The notes: generated by a model from the letters alone, not told the origin. Counted from the first letter of the stretch, positions 9,665 through 21,237 are shown. The stretch: DNA of 28,200 bases from a bacterium (GCA_016721565.1 JADKHW010000009.1:1-28200); one strand, 5' to 3'. Numbers and translations are program-made.

Positions 9665-12600
9665 ATGACAAATTCGATATCAAGTTGGATTCTGCGTATT
9701 TCACCACTTCTGATGTGTACTTCGGTGTGGGCCGGAATGAACGTCAAACCAATTGCCATGCGCGTTGATGCGACTGTTTGGGAACCGTCGTTTGCAACGA
9801 TGAGTCCCGAACGCGTCCGAGCATTAGATGAACCGGGTGATCTTGTTGACTGGCTTTCAACATTAGACAATGCTGGTTTATACTTACGCCAACTACAAGC
9901 TGACGTGACGGAAGACAATGCAGGCAACGGCACGAACGGTGTCAACGAATCACCCGATGATCCGGATGATGGTGGTTGGGATTGGATGCTGAATTGGAAT
10001 ACTGATCCTCTTGCACATTCAGTGGAACCAAGCCCGCGCAACTTGTACGGTCCAACTGCTCTTGGCGTGTACCATGCCTATCTGCGAACAGGCGACCCGA
10101 GTCTTTGGACAGCGATGTTGGATGCGGCGAACGAAATGATTGCGCCCGGATCTTCAGATATTCGCACGTCGGGCGATATGCAGTTCTTGATTTTGTTTGA
10201 CGCCCTATACGATTCAGTTGTTAGTCCAACTTCGATTTATGCCGACGGTGCGAAGACGAAATATGATGAGCGCATCTTGCAGGCGGGTTCGGCGACCATG
10301 CTTGCTTCCACAATCAGGATTTGCGCGGAGTCACCAAGGCTATCCGAATGGATTGATCGGCTGGGATATCGGAAACTTCGCCGTGGTCGCGCAGTTGCTT
10401 TATGACCGCTACGGAGCGCCATACGATCAAAACGCAGATGATATAGCAGAAGTGCTCTGGCAGGATTCATTCAACGACAACCCCGGCTTGTTTGATGTTA
10501 TGGACGATGCAGGTTGGGATCCGGATTACGCCAATGTAAATTACTGGTGGTACACTCTTGGTGTGACCGGTTTGCTCGACGCCTTCAATGCCAGCGGCAC
10601 TCACGCGAGTGACATCCTGTTCTTGACACAGCGTCTTATGGACAGCCAGTTCAGTGCAGGAGCGTTTAGCTTTAGTTATGGGGCAAATTCCACTGATGAA
10701 GATTGGCAATCGAGCGCCTACGCGGTTATGAGCCTGAGCGCTCTGGACAATGTTCAATACAAAACCGAAATCGGCAACGGCGCATATTGGATCGCGGCGA
10801 CTCAACATACCGGGGGCGGCTGGGTGTACAGCAATGGCGAGCACTATCCTGAGATCAGCAGCGAGAATACTTGTGCAGCTTCAAAAGGGTTTGTACCTGA
10901 CGAAGTGTGGGTAGATGATAGTTGGACGAGTCAGTCTAATGTGGACCTGTACAATACTGCGAACAATCTGAAGCTCGTCTGGGGATACACGGCTTTTGGG
11001 TCCATTCCTATTGCCATGAGCGCAATGTCGAATGGTACAATTCACTTGCTTGCAGGCGTCTATCTCGGGCAGATTCATCCCATTGGATATACAAATTTTA
11101 CGATTATTGGCGCCGGGCCGGACAGTACGATCATTCGTGCGCCGAATACTACGATGCCGCATATCTATTTTGCGGGTGGCCCCAATCGACCGATTTTGTT
11201 TCTCCACGGCTCTACGGCGCACATTTCAAATCTGACGATTGATGGAAATGCGCGCGGTGCGAACAACTCACGCATGATTGGTGTGGCATTCTGGAATTCT
11301 GCCGGAAGCCTGGATAACGTTAGAATCATAAACGTACGCGACACACCGCTGAATGGCAATCAACAGGGTGTCGGCATTTCCGTAAATCACAACGATGCTA
11401 ATCAGTACTACGTGAGCGTCAATAATGTTACGATTTCCGGTTTTCAAAAGAACGGAACGTCGTTCACGGGTGCCGGAACCACGGTTGATTGCGATAGTGT
11501 GAATGTGATTGGCCAGGGACCCACCACAGTTGTTGTCCAAAACGGCATTCAGTACAGCTCAGGTGCAATTGGAACTGTTACAAACAGCTCGGTTACTGGC
11601 ATCACATGGACTGGAGCCGTCTATGTCGCTTCGAGTATTTTGCTGTTTCAGGCGGCATCAGTTGACATCGTAAATACATCTACTTTCAATGGCCAGGCCA
11701 GGCGTCTACAGCATAGATACGGATGGTTCCATCACCGGCGGGCGATTCGAGGCGAGCCTTGTACATTCATCGGTCGCAAAAATTGGCATTAGACTCAATT
11801 CAAGTTCAAGTGCGCTCGCACAAGCCACGAGTTTCCCGCAAGTCTATGAAGAGCATTGAACTGAACGGACGTGAGGCTGGTCGCGTACTTGATGACAATG
11901 AAACATTCACGATTTCCGACGTTGAGATTATTGGTGATGCTGCGACGGGTAGTGTCGGCTTGTACGCCTATGTAGACGGAGGGAATCTCAATCTTTCGTT
12001 TGCGAACAGCGATGTATCGAATTGGGCGCGGGCGTGGACATATCGAGAGTAAGCTCCAGGCACAATTGCCACCGCTTCAATCACGGGGAATAAGCTTTCC
12101 AATACGGTCAATACATTTGACAACACGTCTGGGCATTTCTGGGACAGCAATTGCTATTCAGACTATGCAGCAAATTTTGGTTTTCCGGGCACCTACGAAA
12201 TTCCCGGAGCGGCAATTTGGAACGTGGATCAGAATCCAAATCTGAATGGCTGTTCGGACCTGAACCTGTTGATGGCCAATGACAAATTAGGCTGCGCAAA
12301 CACCGATTGTGAAACGGCACCTCTCTGCCTGACTTTAGGCAAGGTTGGAATGCCGAATTTGCTGTTGACAATTCAATTGCCTGCAAACATCGTCGCAGAC
12401 CTACCTGCAGAAGGTGCGGTTGTTACACCAGAAAGCAACGTGGACACAAATCTAATTCAGTCTTTTGCGATAGATATTGGCGGTGGTTTGGTTCAAGTTG
12501 ATATTGGTTTTGAGGGAACAGGGAGCGTCGGAGATTACAATAAGTACGTCGCTTGCATTCCAGTCAAGAATACAGGCTTAGGCACGGGTGAATACGGCGC

Positions 12601-14896
12601 ACTAACAATGTCATCGCTGTGGGTTGATCAATTGGGCGGCCAACATGTCGGTGACGTATCCTTGGGCGCAACCGCAATTTCTGTGGATTGTTCTCCACCG
12701 GTAATCACTTCATTCACGGCGCAGCCGACGTGCGCGTTTGGCCACGCGAGTCAAACGCAAGAGATGTTTAGTGCAGGATTCAGTGATGCCGTATCGAATC
12801 TCGGAATGGCATGGGTAACGGCTTCGCCGGGAGGAGGAACATTTGTGCTCTTCGACGGAAGCCTTCCTTCCCCGCAGACAATAGTATTCCCATCGGCGCC
12901 TGACACAACTGGGTTCTTTGGCATTCTTGAGCCAGGTTGCAACACGCTGACGCTGCACATGACAGATTACGAGTGTAACGAAGCGCCGGTTGTTGTGTTG
13001 GGAAATGTCAGCCGTGACACCGAAGCTCCGACACTTGCGGTTGTAACTTCAATTCCAACTGACTTCTGTTTCAATAACGACGCGACATCTAACCACTACG
13101 GCGGCACAAGGCTCGACGATTTCATAGATGTGTCGTCTTCGCTTGACATAGGCAGTTGTCTTGCAACATCAGGATCACTTGCATTCAGCCATCTTGGTCT
13201 GGCAGATTTCTTGTTGGCCATAGATATTTCAAACTATCCGGCAAACGACACACAAGCGCAAACACTCTGGAACTGGATGCTTGGTTATGCTCCGCTTGCA
13301 AGCGCCGACGGAGATGCGTTTACATTCAGTGTAAAGGTCGTTGACTGCGCGGGCAACGAGAGTGCGGTCGTACCATTGGTAATTTGCGTCGACAATCAAG
13401 CTCCGGCAAACTCTTTCACACACTTCGACGCTCACCCCGCGCACAACGGTGTTTGGTTGAACTGGTCGTGGGAAGCAAGTGCAAACGCTCAAGAAATGCG
13501 CATCTACCGTAGCCCGCATTCTACAGAGTACCCGGCCTATCCGAATGATCAATGGAATAATCCAGCCGAATATGATGTTTCAGCGGTTGCTCCGGCAGGA
13601 TGGACACTCGTTGCAACGCAATCAGGACCGTATGGCACATTATCGTCGGCCCTCTACACGAATCAGAATAATCGTGGTGACGCGCTGACGACTCACGTTG
13701 ACGGTTCAGAGACGTTTTGGCTTGATGCTGAGACAGGTTGGGTCGACGGCGATGAGAACTCAAACTCGTTCCGTGACGTCTATCGCTATGTTACATTTGT
13801 GCGCGACGCAGGGGGAAACTGGTCCATTGGGGAAACAATTTCAATCCTCCAAAATGCGGACCGCTCTACAAACTATTGGTTGGGCGATTTCAGCTCCGCC
13901 GATGCCATAGGTGACCCGAACTCTCGCGGCAGGGTGGATACTGATGATTTGAGCTTGTTATCATCTGCATACTTCACTGCTGTCGGCGGATATCGTAATA
14001 TCGGCCCGGCTGTTCTCGAAAATGGAAACGTGGGCAAAGGCATCCCCGATCCTGATCCGGCGGGAATGATCGACTTTGACGATCTTGTGCCGTTCAGCTT
14101 TAATTTTGGAATAGTCTCGCCTGTGGGCATTACGCAAACGGAATTTGCTGTTCTACCAAAACCCGTTGTACGTAGGGCGTCTGACAACTTGGACGAATCC
14201 TCGAATGTCATAATCTTGACTCAAGCGCAACTCCCGTTGTCTATCGGAACAGAGTTCACGGCATCGCTTGAGTTAACAGGGAATGGCGAAAACAGCATAA
14301 AAGCTGTTGAGGTCAAACTTGGCTATGACCATTCAATGCTCGAGTACATAGGATCGAATTCTGGCGACACACGCTCTTTGGACGGAACAATCTTCACAAA
14401 ATCCGCAGAGATTGGCACGGATGGGAATGTTGGTGTCGTTGCGGCTTCGTGCGGTGGCAGATCGACTCTTGAAGGCAATTCAACACTCGCAGAAATTACA
14501 TTCCGTGTGAAGTCTGAGATTGCAGACGATTGCCAAATCAGTTTAAATTCTGTGAAACTGCTGGATAACACTGGTGCTATACACGGGTCGAGCGGTGAGA
14601 CAATTGACTTGTTTGGTAGTGACGCAGTGATTCAAAGCTACCAGCTCTATCAAAACTATCCAAACCCATTCAACCCGACCACCACACTACAGTTTAGTGT
14701 CAAAGAATTCGGTCATGTCAAGATCATGGTACATAACACGCTTGGGCAACTGGTGTCCATAGTTGCTGATCGCGACTATGAATCCGGTGTACACGCGATT
14801 TCGTTTGACGCAACAGATCTGGCATCAGGAGTTTACATATATTCAATCTCTGTCAATGGATTCACGGATCTCAAGAAAATGGTCTTAATCCGCTAA
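9665..14896 (+). CDS. Giant T9SS-exported surface protein: toroid, beta-helix, dockerin-like and cohesin-like domains (frameshifted)
   Basis: About 1,740 residues once four frameshifts (near 10300, 11700, 11845 and 12030-12055) are repaired. ATG 9665 gives a signal peptide (SSWILRISPLLMCTSVWA). Domains in order: an alpha/alpha-toroid-like region (about 9740-11010; GGWDWMLN, YGPTALGVYHAYL, GGGWVYSNG) recalling prenyltransferase/terpene-cyclase-type repeats; a right-handed beta-helix (about 11030-12240; TIHLLAGVYLGQIHP, FTIIGAGPDSTIIRAP); Ig/FN3-like segments (about 12680-13860; ETEAP-like DTEAPTLAVV and DNQAPANSF linkers); a dockerin-like pair of Asp-rich loops (about 13885-14110; GRVDTDDLSLLSSAYF and GMIDFDDLVPFSFNFG); a cohesin-like domain (about 14225-14610; VEVKLGYDHSMLEYIG); and a T9SS type A sorting domain (about 14635-14893; LYQNYPNPFNPTTTLQF, ending SGVYIYSISVNGF..KKMVLIR). 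It is probably exported and anchored on the cell surface. Its ligand or substrate is unknown; toroid plus beta-helix suggests polysaccharide handling, but no catalytic residues are identified. Confidence 0.8.
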
Positions 14897-14936
14897 AGGG
14901 AGCATGCGCAATTCGATGAAAACGAACGGAGCAAGA

Positions 14937-15674
14937 ATGAGACGTAAGGCATGCACAATTTCCATTTTGCTGTTTGTATTGACTACTAGTCTTCCATCTG
15001 TTTGGGCAACGGAGATGTACTTCACGCCTGATACCGTTAATGCCGACCTTGGCGATACTGTCATGTTCTCAGCCAACATAACTTTCTCTGATACAGTGCG
15101 GTCATTTACGGTCTATCTGACTTACGACACAAACGAAGTTGATCTGGTGGTTGCCCCTACTCCGGGTGCGTTGCTCGTTGGTCGTCCAGGACTTGACTTT
15201 CGTTACAGCGATCACATTGTGGCCGCACCGGAGTGGCTTGAAGTCGGCGCCACGATTTTCGGAAGTTCATTTTGGGCCGGTCCCGGTGAGCTATTTCAAT
15301 TCGGATTAGTGGTTCGCGATTGCGGAGTGCTGCCGATAACGGCGAGCTTCAGTCTGCGCGCTCCCAGCGGAACATTCATTCCGGGTACATTCGCTCCACC
15401 TGCTCTATTCATGTGCGAGGCGCCGCCGATCACGCCGGACAGTCTTACCATTTTTTGGACAGGGAGCGGTTCGCAGTTGCGCTGGAAGGCCGTAACAGAG
15501 AATATCTTCGGGCAAACACTGACCCAGCCGCCGATGTATTACATTTTCAGAACCGACGAACTGTCAGAGTTATTCCCGTTTGCAATTATTGATTCAACAC
15601 TATCCATCCAATATCTCGACACAACGGCAAGCGGACCCACTGGATTCTATTACGTCCGAGCCTTTGGCGAGTAG
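14937..15674 (+). CDS. Secreted cohesin-like/FN3-like protein of unknown function
   Basis: About 245 residues. ATG 14937 is preferred: GGAG lies five bases upstream and it starts a clean signal peptide (MRRKACTISILLFVLTT..PSVWA, cleavage before TEM). In-frame ATGs at 14904 and 14916 are alternatives. The first half looks like a cohesin-type beta-sandwich (NADLGDTVMFSANITFSD, SFTVYLTYDTNEVDLVV, GELFQFGLVVRDCG). The second half is FN3-like (LRWKAVTENIFG, YYIFRTDELSELFPFAI, GFYYVRAFGE), similar in style to the N-terminal FN3 domain of the beta-helix protein at 18241-16338. It starts 40 bases after the giant T9SS protein, so the two are probably co-transcribed, and a strong terminator follows. 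It has no T9SS domain of its own. Possibly a partner of the dockerin-like module upstream. Confidence 0.75.
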   Translation: MRRKACTISILLFVLTTSLPSVWATEMYFTPDTVNADLGDTVMFSANITFSDTVRSFTVYLTYDTNEVDLVVAPTPGALLVGRPGLDFRYSDHIVAAPEWLEVGATIFGSSFWAGPGELFQFGLVVRDCGVLPITASFSLRAPSGTFIPGTFAPPALFMCEAPPITPDSLTIFWTGSGSQLRWKAVTENIFGQTLTQPPMYYIFRTDELSELFPFAIIDSTLSIQYLDTTASGPTGFYYVRAFGE

Positions 15675-15691
15675 AACCCGAATACACAATT

Positions 15692-15731
15692 AACAAGAAG
15701 CCCTCGGGAACATTCTCGAGGGCTTCTTGTT
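15692..15731. terminator. Strong bidirectional terminator between convergent genes
   Basis: A perfect 15-bp stem: ACAAGAAGCCCTCG (15693-15706) pairs with CGAGGGCTTCTTGT (15717-15730), plus one flanking pair. TTTT follows on + and TTAATTG on -. It lies 18 bases from both the stop of the cohesin-like gene (15674) and that of the lipoprotein gene (15749). Confidence 0.9.
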
Positions 15732-15748
15732 TTCAGATACATCGCGAT

Positions 15749-16255
15749 CTAATCGTTGTATGCCACAACCTTATACCACCCTTTGTATTCAAGAATGACA
15801 TTCATCAATCGCCATTCTTCGGGGTCCGCACCTCTATCTGATACGGTTATGCGAAAGGCGCGATGAACCTTGATATTTGGATAGGAACGCACTTCCTGTG
15901 GCGGTGTTAGTTTGACGATCTTGAGTTGGTGGTTCCCAAAATCATCGATATAGCGCCGTGATGCTTTTTCAATGTCGCGCTTCACCCAGCCCCAAGCTTT
16001 TTCTACAGGCATGCTACGCACCTCAGCCTCGGGCAGGTTTGCCCACAAGACATCGCGGTACTCTTGCTCAGTCAGGCAATATGACTGGAGCCGCTCCAAG
16101 CTTGAGTCCTGAACTGCTTCAACTATTCCCTCCGCCAGTGCTTCAAGAGAGGGAAACATGTTGGGCAATGGGGCGGGTTCGGAAGGGCCTTTGGCCTTAC
16201 AACCGCCGAGAACTAATAGGGCGGTGACAAGAGTAGGAAGGATGTATTGATTCAT
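15749..16255 (-). CDS. Small lipoprotein of unknown function
   Basis: 168 residues. ATG 16255 is chosen because it starts a lipoprotein signal (MNQYILPTLVTALLVLGGC) with lipobox LGGC; the longer frame to 16297 would run into the terminator hairpin at 16277-16308. The mature part begins with a Pro-rich linker (SEPAPLP) and is then mixed alpha/beta (LEALAEGIVEAVQDSSLERL, WGWVKRDIEKASRRYIDDFG, and a C-terminal WRLMNVILEYKGWYKVVAYN). The layout recalls small NTF2-like folds, but that is a guess and I recognise no family. It is the last gene of the - strand cluster, with a terminator on each side, so it is probably transcribed separately. It has no visible frameshift. Confidence 0.75.
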   Translation of the reverse strand: MNQYILPTLVTALLVLGGCKAKGPSEPAPLPNMFPSLEALAEGIVEAVQDSSLERLQSYCLTEQEYRDVLWANLPEAEVRSMPVEKAWGWVKRDIEKASRRYIDDFGNHQLKIVKLTPPQEVRSYPNIKVHRAFRITVSDRGADPEEWRLMNVILEYKGWYKVVAYND

Positions 16256-16276
16256 TGCAGCGGTTAAGTTACAAAA

Positions 16277-16308
16277 GCGGCGGACTCGTGCAAGCACGAA
16301 TCCGCCGC
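16277..16308 (-). terminator. Rho-independent terminator after the beta-helix gene
   Basis: GCGGCGGA (16277-16284) pairs with TCCGCCGC (16301-16308), with an inner CGTGC/GCACG stem. On the - strand it is followed by TTTTGTAACTT. It lies 29 bases past the stop of the beta-helix gene at 16338. Confidence 0.85.
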
Positions 16309-16337
16309 AGCTATCTTATAGCCAAATCAACCGGTGA

Positions 16338-18241
16338 CTAACGTGACCAGCCAACGTGCCAGTTGTCAGTCGGGCTGCTGAACGCGCCGAGGTAGCCAGC
16401 ATATGGCAGGTTGTAACCGGCGAGTGTTGCGGCTGAAGCGGCGTTCGACGCATTCAACGCAGGCGATCCGACATTCGGACGAGCGTCATAGGCCGTTGGG
16501 TTCACAAGCATCGGATCGGCGATCACCGTTGTCGCGTTTGTGCCGACGAAGCCTGTGCCGCGGAAGTTGCTGATGTTCTGCGTCCAACCCGTCGGGGCGG
16601 CGAGAATGTGGCCGTTCAGCGTCATGCCGCCGGCAGGAACACCATTCGTGTTATCCCATTCGGCGTCTTCACAGCGGAAGTGGCCGTCGCCGATGCCAGC
16701 GCCAGTCGAAGCGTCAATGACTTCGGTCGCAGCTGCGCCGTTGTCCCAAAAGAGGCTATTATCGAAGCGGGTCAAGCCGCCGGCACCTGCCGAGGCTGTC
16801 GCGCTGTTGTCCATATCAATACCACCGGCGCCACCAAGAGTCACGATGAAGTTGAACCAGCTAAACATCGTGCCACGACGCGGGTTCATTAAATCAGTGG
16901 CTGCAGCCGGGCTACCTTGATGACCGACAAGCGTGAAGTTTGACAACCAGCCATTTGCACGCGGCAGAGCATTGTTGTCTGCTTCAAGGTTGTCAGCTTC
17001 AATGGCCTTGTCCGAGAACTGACCACGAGTGTAAACAACCACGTTCCAAGCGCGTCCGACCCAACCATCGGTCCAGTCGAATCCGTCATCGCCGGTGTTC
17101 TGGATGACAACGTGGTGAATGCTATTCGTGCCGCCGAAGAACTCAACGCCGTCGTCCTGTCCACCGAAAGACTGGAAGTGGTGGTAGTCCGTGCCACTGC
17201 CAACTGCTTGGAAGCAGACCGAATTTAACTCGTTGACAGGAGTGAAGCGATAACCGCCGTATTCAAGACGGAAGTACTGCGCAGTACCGCTGCTCTGGTT
17301 ATTTTGAGCATCAACGAGGGCATTACCAAATGGACCCGTGTTACCTTCGCCGACGGCCACGCGGCCACGATTGTTCTGAGCGTCACCAGAGATAATCAAG
17401 CCACCCCAATCACCATCGCGCGGCGTACCAGTCAAACGGCCCGAAGTGAAGACCACCGGCTTATACTTCGTGCCATTCACGTTCATAACGCCGTTCGGGT
17501 TCACGCCGTCAGTGGCTTCAACTTCGAGGAACGTCAGAACATTGACTGAGTCTCCAGCAATAGAGGAAGAGCCATTAATTGTTGTGCCTTCTTCAATGTT
17601 CAGGCTCGTACCAGCAACAACCGACGTAGGACCAGTCAACTCGTAAACTTGATCATTAGTCAAATTGCCGGAAATCGTGAGCGGAAGCAATGTGCGCGCA
17701 AACACAGGCCATGTGTAGCTCCAATTCAACACGCCGCCATTCGTAATTGCAGCGGTGCTTGTGGCCACAGGGCGATTCACCTTGTAAACGCAAACATCGT
17801 AGGTGCCGATGGGCAGTGCTTCAATAAGGTAGTTGCCATTAACATCGGTATATGCAAGGCCGAAGACGCTCGGGTTGCCTTGCAATGATGCGTAAACCAA
17901 AACGCCGGCTGCCGCCGTATTGCTCGTGTCGTTAATAGTGCCCGTCAGATCACCGGCAGGAACAACTGCGGTAACGACGTAATAGAATTGGTTGCCTGCA
18001 CCAGTATTGTCGGTATAGGTGAGCACGTTGGTTGTGGCGAACGGGAACAGCATGTTCACATCAGTGATTTCTGCGGTTTCCTTATACACGTTGTACTCCG
18101 TAGCTCCGGCAACCGCTTGCCAGCGAAGCACCACATCCGTTCCCGATACCGCAACTGTCAGGTCAGCTGGCGGATTCAGCGCGAACGCCGCCGTGCTCAT
18201 TACCATCGCAGCCAGAATAGCCAAATGCGACGAATTGTCAT
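16338..18241 (-). CDS. Secreted beta-helix protein with FN3 and carboxypeptidase-regulatory-like domains
   Basis: About 634 residues. The clean open frame begins only at TTG 18224, but GAGGAG at 18254-18249 lies seven bases before an ATG at 18241 (MTIRRI). One missing T in the T-run near 18224 breaks that frame; restoring it gives the signal peptide MTIRRILAILAAMVMSTAA. Domains in order: FN3 (LTVAVSGTDVVLRWQAVAG, ATEYNVYKE), a carboxypeptidase-regulatory-like domain (LTGTINDTSNTAAAGVLVYA, DVNGNYLIEALPIGTYDVCV), then about 450 residues of parallel beta-helix (VFTSGRLTGTPRDGDWGGLI, YFRLEYGGYRF, FFGGTNSIHHVVIQNTGDDG), ending YLGAFSSPTDNWHVGWSR. This resembles a family of secreted beta-helix proteins of Bacteroidetes and relatives that often neighbour TonB-dependent receptors, as here. 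The function is unknown; surface capture of a receptor substrate is an inference. Confidence 0.8.
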
Positions 18242-18248
18242 TTCATTG

Positions 18249-18254
18249 CTCCTC
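18249..18254 (-). promoter_or_regulatory. Ribosome binding site that fixes the beta-helix gene start
   Basis: GAGGAG on the - strand, seven bases before ATG 18241. It shows that the true start lies upstream of the apparent TTG start at 18224 and that a base is missing in between. Confidence 0.7.
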
Positions 18255-18331
18255 ATTTGATTCATGAATCCTTCAAGGGGTCACTATAGTTCAATCTCAA
18301 AACACATGTCACTTCAGACAGCCAAAAGATA

Positions 18332-18354
18332 ACCCCCGGAGGTTTTCCGGGGGT
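18332..18354 (-). terminator. Terminator after the TonB-dependent receptor
   Basis: ACCCCCGGA (18332-18340) pairs with TCCGGGGGT (18346-18354) around a five-base loop. On the - strand it is followed by TATCTTTT. It lies about 40 bases after the receptor stop at 18395 and upstream of the beta-helix gene, so the two genes may be separate transcripts or linked by partial read-through. Confidence 0.8.
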
Positions 18355-18394
18355 GAGAGAACTGTCAGATTTTTGTGAGGAGCGAGGCGGTAAA

Positions 18395-21225
18395 CTATAT
18401 CGAGTAGGTTACACCAAACGAGTAGCTTTGTCCAACCTTATATGAATTCTGCACTTTATCGCCGGTTAGGAACTCTACCTTTGAATCAAGCAAATTTTTT
18501 ACTTGAATTTTCGCTGACCAATGTCCTCCCAAGGACTGATTCACCGCAAAATCCAAACGGTCAAAAGGCTGTTCGTAAGTATCGGGATTGCCGTAGCCGC
18601 CCACCTGTGAGATGCGTTCGCCAAACGTGTTGAACAGTAATCTCATATTCGTGCCCCACAACGGTTGATCAAAGGCCAGTGTCGTGTTCACGACGTAGTC
18701 GGATTGTCCCATCAGAGCACGATCTGTGCTGGTCAGAATGCCCGCGCCGATGTTTGCTGGATCGTAAGCTGGTTGATTCAAATCAACCGTAGAAGAAACG
18801 AGCGTCAAGTTGCCTTGAACGGAGAAGAAACGCGTCCAGCGCCTACGCGATTGGCCGCAAATTCAAGCGACTTCCTGAATTCAAATTCAACACCAAGGTT
18901 GTTGGCGTCAACCAGATTGTCAGGATACAATGACGTCGTTGAACCGGTAGCAGAACCAGATGCGTAGATCCATTCAATTGGATCCTTGATTTGCTTGTAG
19001 AACAGTCCAACGCTGACATTTTCGCCGATGGAAGGATAGAGTTCCGCGCGGAGGTCGACATTCAATATCTTTGTGTAGTCAACTTCCGGGTTTCCGATCT
19101 TCTCTGTACCCTCGTAATAGTCGCTGTCGGTGGTGGGCACAAGTTCTGCATAATCCGGATTGACGACAGTCTTTGACACAGCAAACCTGAAGCTGGTCTT
19201 CTCGTTATATAGATATGTCAAGTTGAGCGAGGGCAGCACATCCGTATGTGACGGTCCGCCTTCCACAAACGAATTTGGATCGCCCGGGAGGGAGTTGGTT
19301 TTGAAATGCTGATCCGCAGACTCAATTCTTGCGCCGAAAATTGCGCGCCACTTCTTGTTCAGCATCAAGTCACCCAATGCATAAGCGGCGGTTACCTTCA
19401 TGTCGGCATCGTAGGAGTCAAGGTTGATCGCGAGTTCTGAGAGGGACCAATGTGCGAGGATATTCTCGGGACTAAACAGCACTTCCGCCGGCAGCGATCG
19501 ATCAATTGCATCAGCGCCAATCGTGTCTGACGACTGCATATAGAACTTGCGTGTCGGGAACTCGCGGTCAAGGTTGCGCACCAATCCGCCAAACTTGATC
19601 TTTGACTGATCGTCCTTATTTCGCAGCGGCATTGTCCAGTCGAGGTTACCCTCGACCACGTTGTCCTTCATTTCCGCAAACCTGCGGAAGCCGCTTGAAT
19701 TTGAGTTCAGGAAGCTATACCTGCCGTCGCCGAAGTCCGCATAATAAACATCACGACGATCCGGCTGGCTGTACGATCCCTTTGAAAAGGTCACGCCCCA
19801 GTCGAGTCGACTATTGCGCAACCCCGGAAGTTGATGCTCGCCTTTGGGTTGTAACGTCGCTAACGAGCGTTCGGTCCAGGTCAATCGTGTAGCACGAACG
19901 AGAAAGTTACTCTCGAGAATTCCCGAGAACTGCTTCACTCCGTCGTCACCACTGCCCGTATACATTGATTTAATGCTGAACTTATGGTTTGGCGATGCCT
20001 TGTAGTTCAGGTCAACGATTCCGCCAAGCGCGCCAGTGCGTGTTGATTTCTTAATGAAGACGCTGTCCGTAACTTCAACTGTGCCGTCCTCAAGAAAATT
20101 GTAGATGAATTCTTGCTCGTCGCGGCTTGCATAGCTTGTCGCCTGGGTCAATGTCGCAAGGTAGCCGAAGGGACGACCAAACAATTGTGACTGATTACCG
20201 AACGCAATTGAACGGCTACCGTTAAGCGGTGCGCTGATTTGGCGAGCCTCCCAGATGTTCTCAAATGACGTCGCCAGCGTCCTGCTTGTCGAGCCAACAG
20301 GCGGGTTCGACATTTCATCCGGCAATTCCCTTGTCCCGTCATCCCAGCCGAGCCAGTCGGTGTTTCCACCTTTGTACGTGCTAAAGTCCTTAAACGTCGT
20401 CTGATCGTTGTAGTCAACTGTCTGGCTTACTGAGAAGGTCAATTTCTCGGGAAAGTCTTTTGTCGTCAACTGCACCGAACCACCGGCGAAATCACCGGGC
20501 ATGTCGGGTGTAAACGTCTTCGAGACGACGATATTATTTAGAAGATTTGCCGGAATAATATCAAACGGAACTACGCGCTTGAGCGGTTCCGGACTTGCAA
20601 GCGAAGAACCGTTCAGGCGCGTGTTGTTATAACGCTCACCCATGCCGCGCACATAGACATACTTGTCACCAACCACAGATATACCGGTCACGCGCTTTAC
20701 TGCGTCCGCAGCGTCCGAATCCGGCGACTTCTTAATCTGCTCAGCGGAGATACCGTTTGAAACCGATGACGAACGGCGCTGCATCTGTAATATAGACGCT
20801 TCCGTATTGTCAATGCGGCGCGCTTCAATCACCACTTCCTTCGTCTGAATTGCCTCCGTAGACATTTTCAGATTGAGGGTAGTTACTTTGTCCGAGGCCA
20901 CAGCAACTTCCGTCACCGTCAGCTTAGCGTAACCGATGTAATTTGCGACTAAAGTGTAGCTTTTCGGTGCGACATTGCGGATAGTAAAGTTACCGTCGAG
21001 GTCGGTCGCCGCTCCTTGCTGTGTGCCATCGAGCATCACCGACACACCTATCATCGCTTCGCCCGTTTCCGAATCGACTATGATTCCCTGAATTGATCCG
21101 GGCTTTACTGCTTCCTCCTGCGCCCAAACTGCTTCACTGATGCTAAAGGCCGAGACAATTGTAATCCAAAGAACAGCTCTAACTACCGCCGAACGGCGAA
21201 TCAAGCTCGTCAGAAAAATGTGCAC
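18395..21225 (-). CDS. TonB-dependent outer-membrane receptor (one frameshift)
   Basis: About 943 residues. The outer-membrane beta-barrel would import a ligand using TonB energy. Start is GTG 21225 with AGGAA seven bases upstream. The signal peptide ends SISEAVWA-QEE. It is followed by a carboxypeptidase-regulatory-like domain (IQGIIVDSETGEAMIGVSVM, DGNFTIRNVAPKSYTLVANY), then the plug (VVIEARRIDN, SPDSDAADAVKRVTGISVVG, VYVRGMGERYNNTRLNGSSL, FTPDMPGDFAGGSVQL) and the barrel, ending VKNLLDSKVEFL..SYSFGVTYSI with a C-terminal aromatic/hydrophobic strand. The frame breaks near 18840: the first part ends in SSPFKAT, and the next frame continues TRFFSVQGNLTLVSSTVDLN. The substrate is unknown. The gene follows the clostripain-like lipoprotein by 13 bases and precedes the beta-helix protein, forming a surface uptake-like cluster. 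Confidence 0.9.
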
Positions 21226-21232
21226 AGAACAG

Positions 21233-21237
21233 TTCCT
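21233..21237 (-). promoter_or_regulatory. Ribosome binding site of the TonB-dependent receptor
   Basis: AGGAA on the - strand, seven bases before the GTG start at 21225 and directly after the reconstructed stop of the upstream gene. It supports the GTG start and coupled translation of the two genes. Confidence 0.7.
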
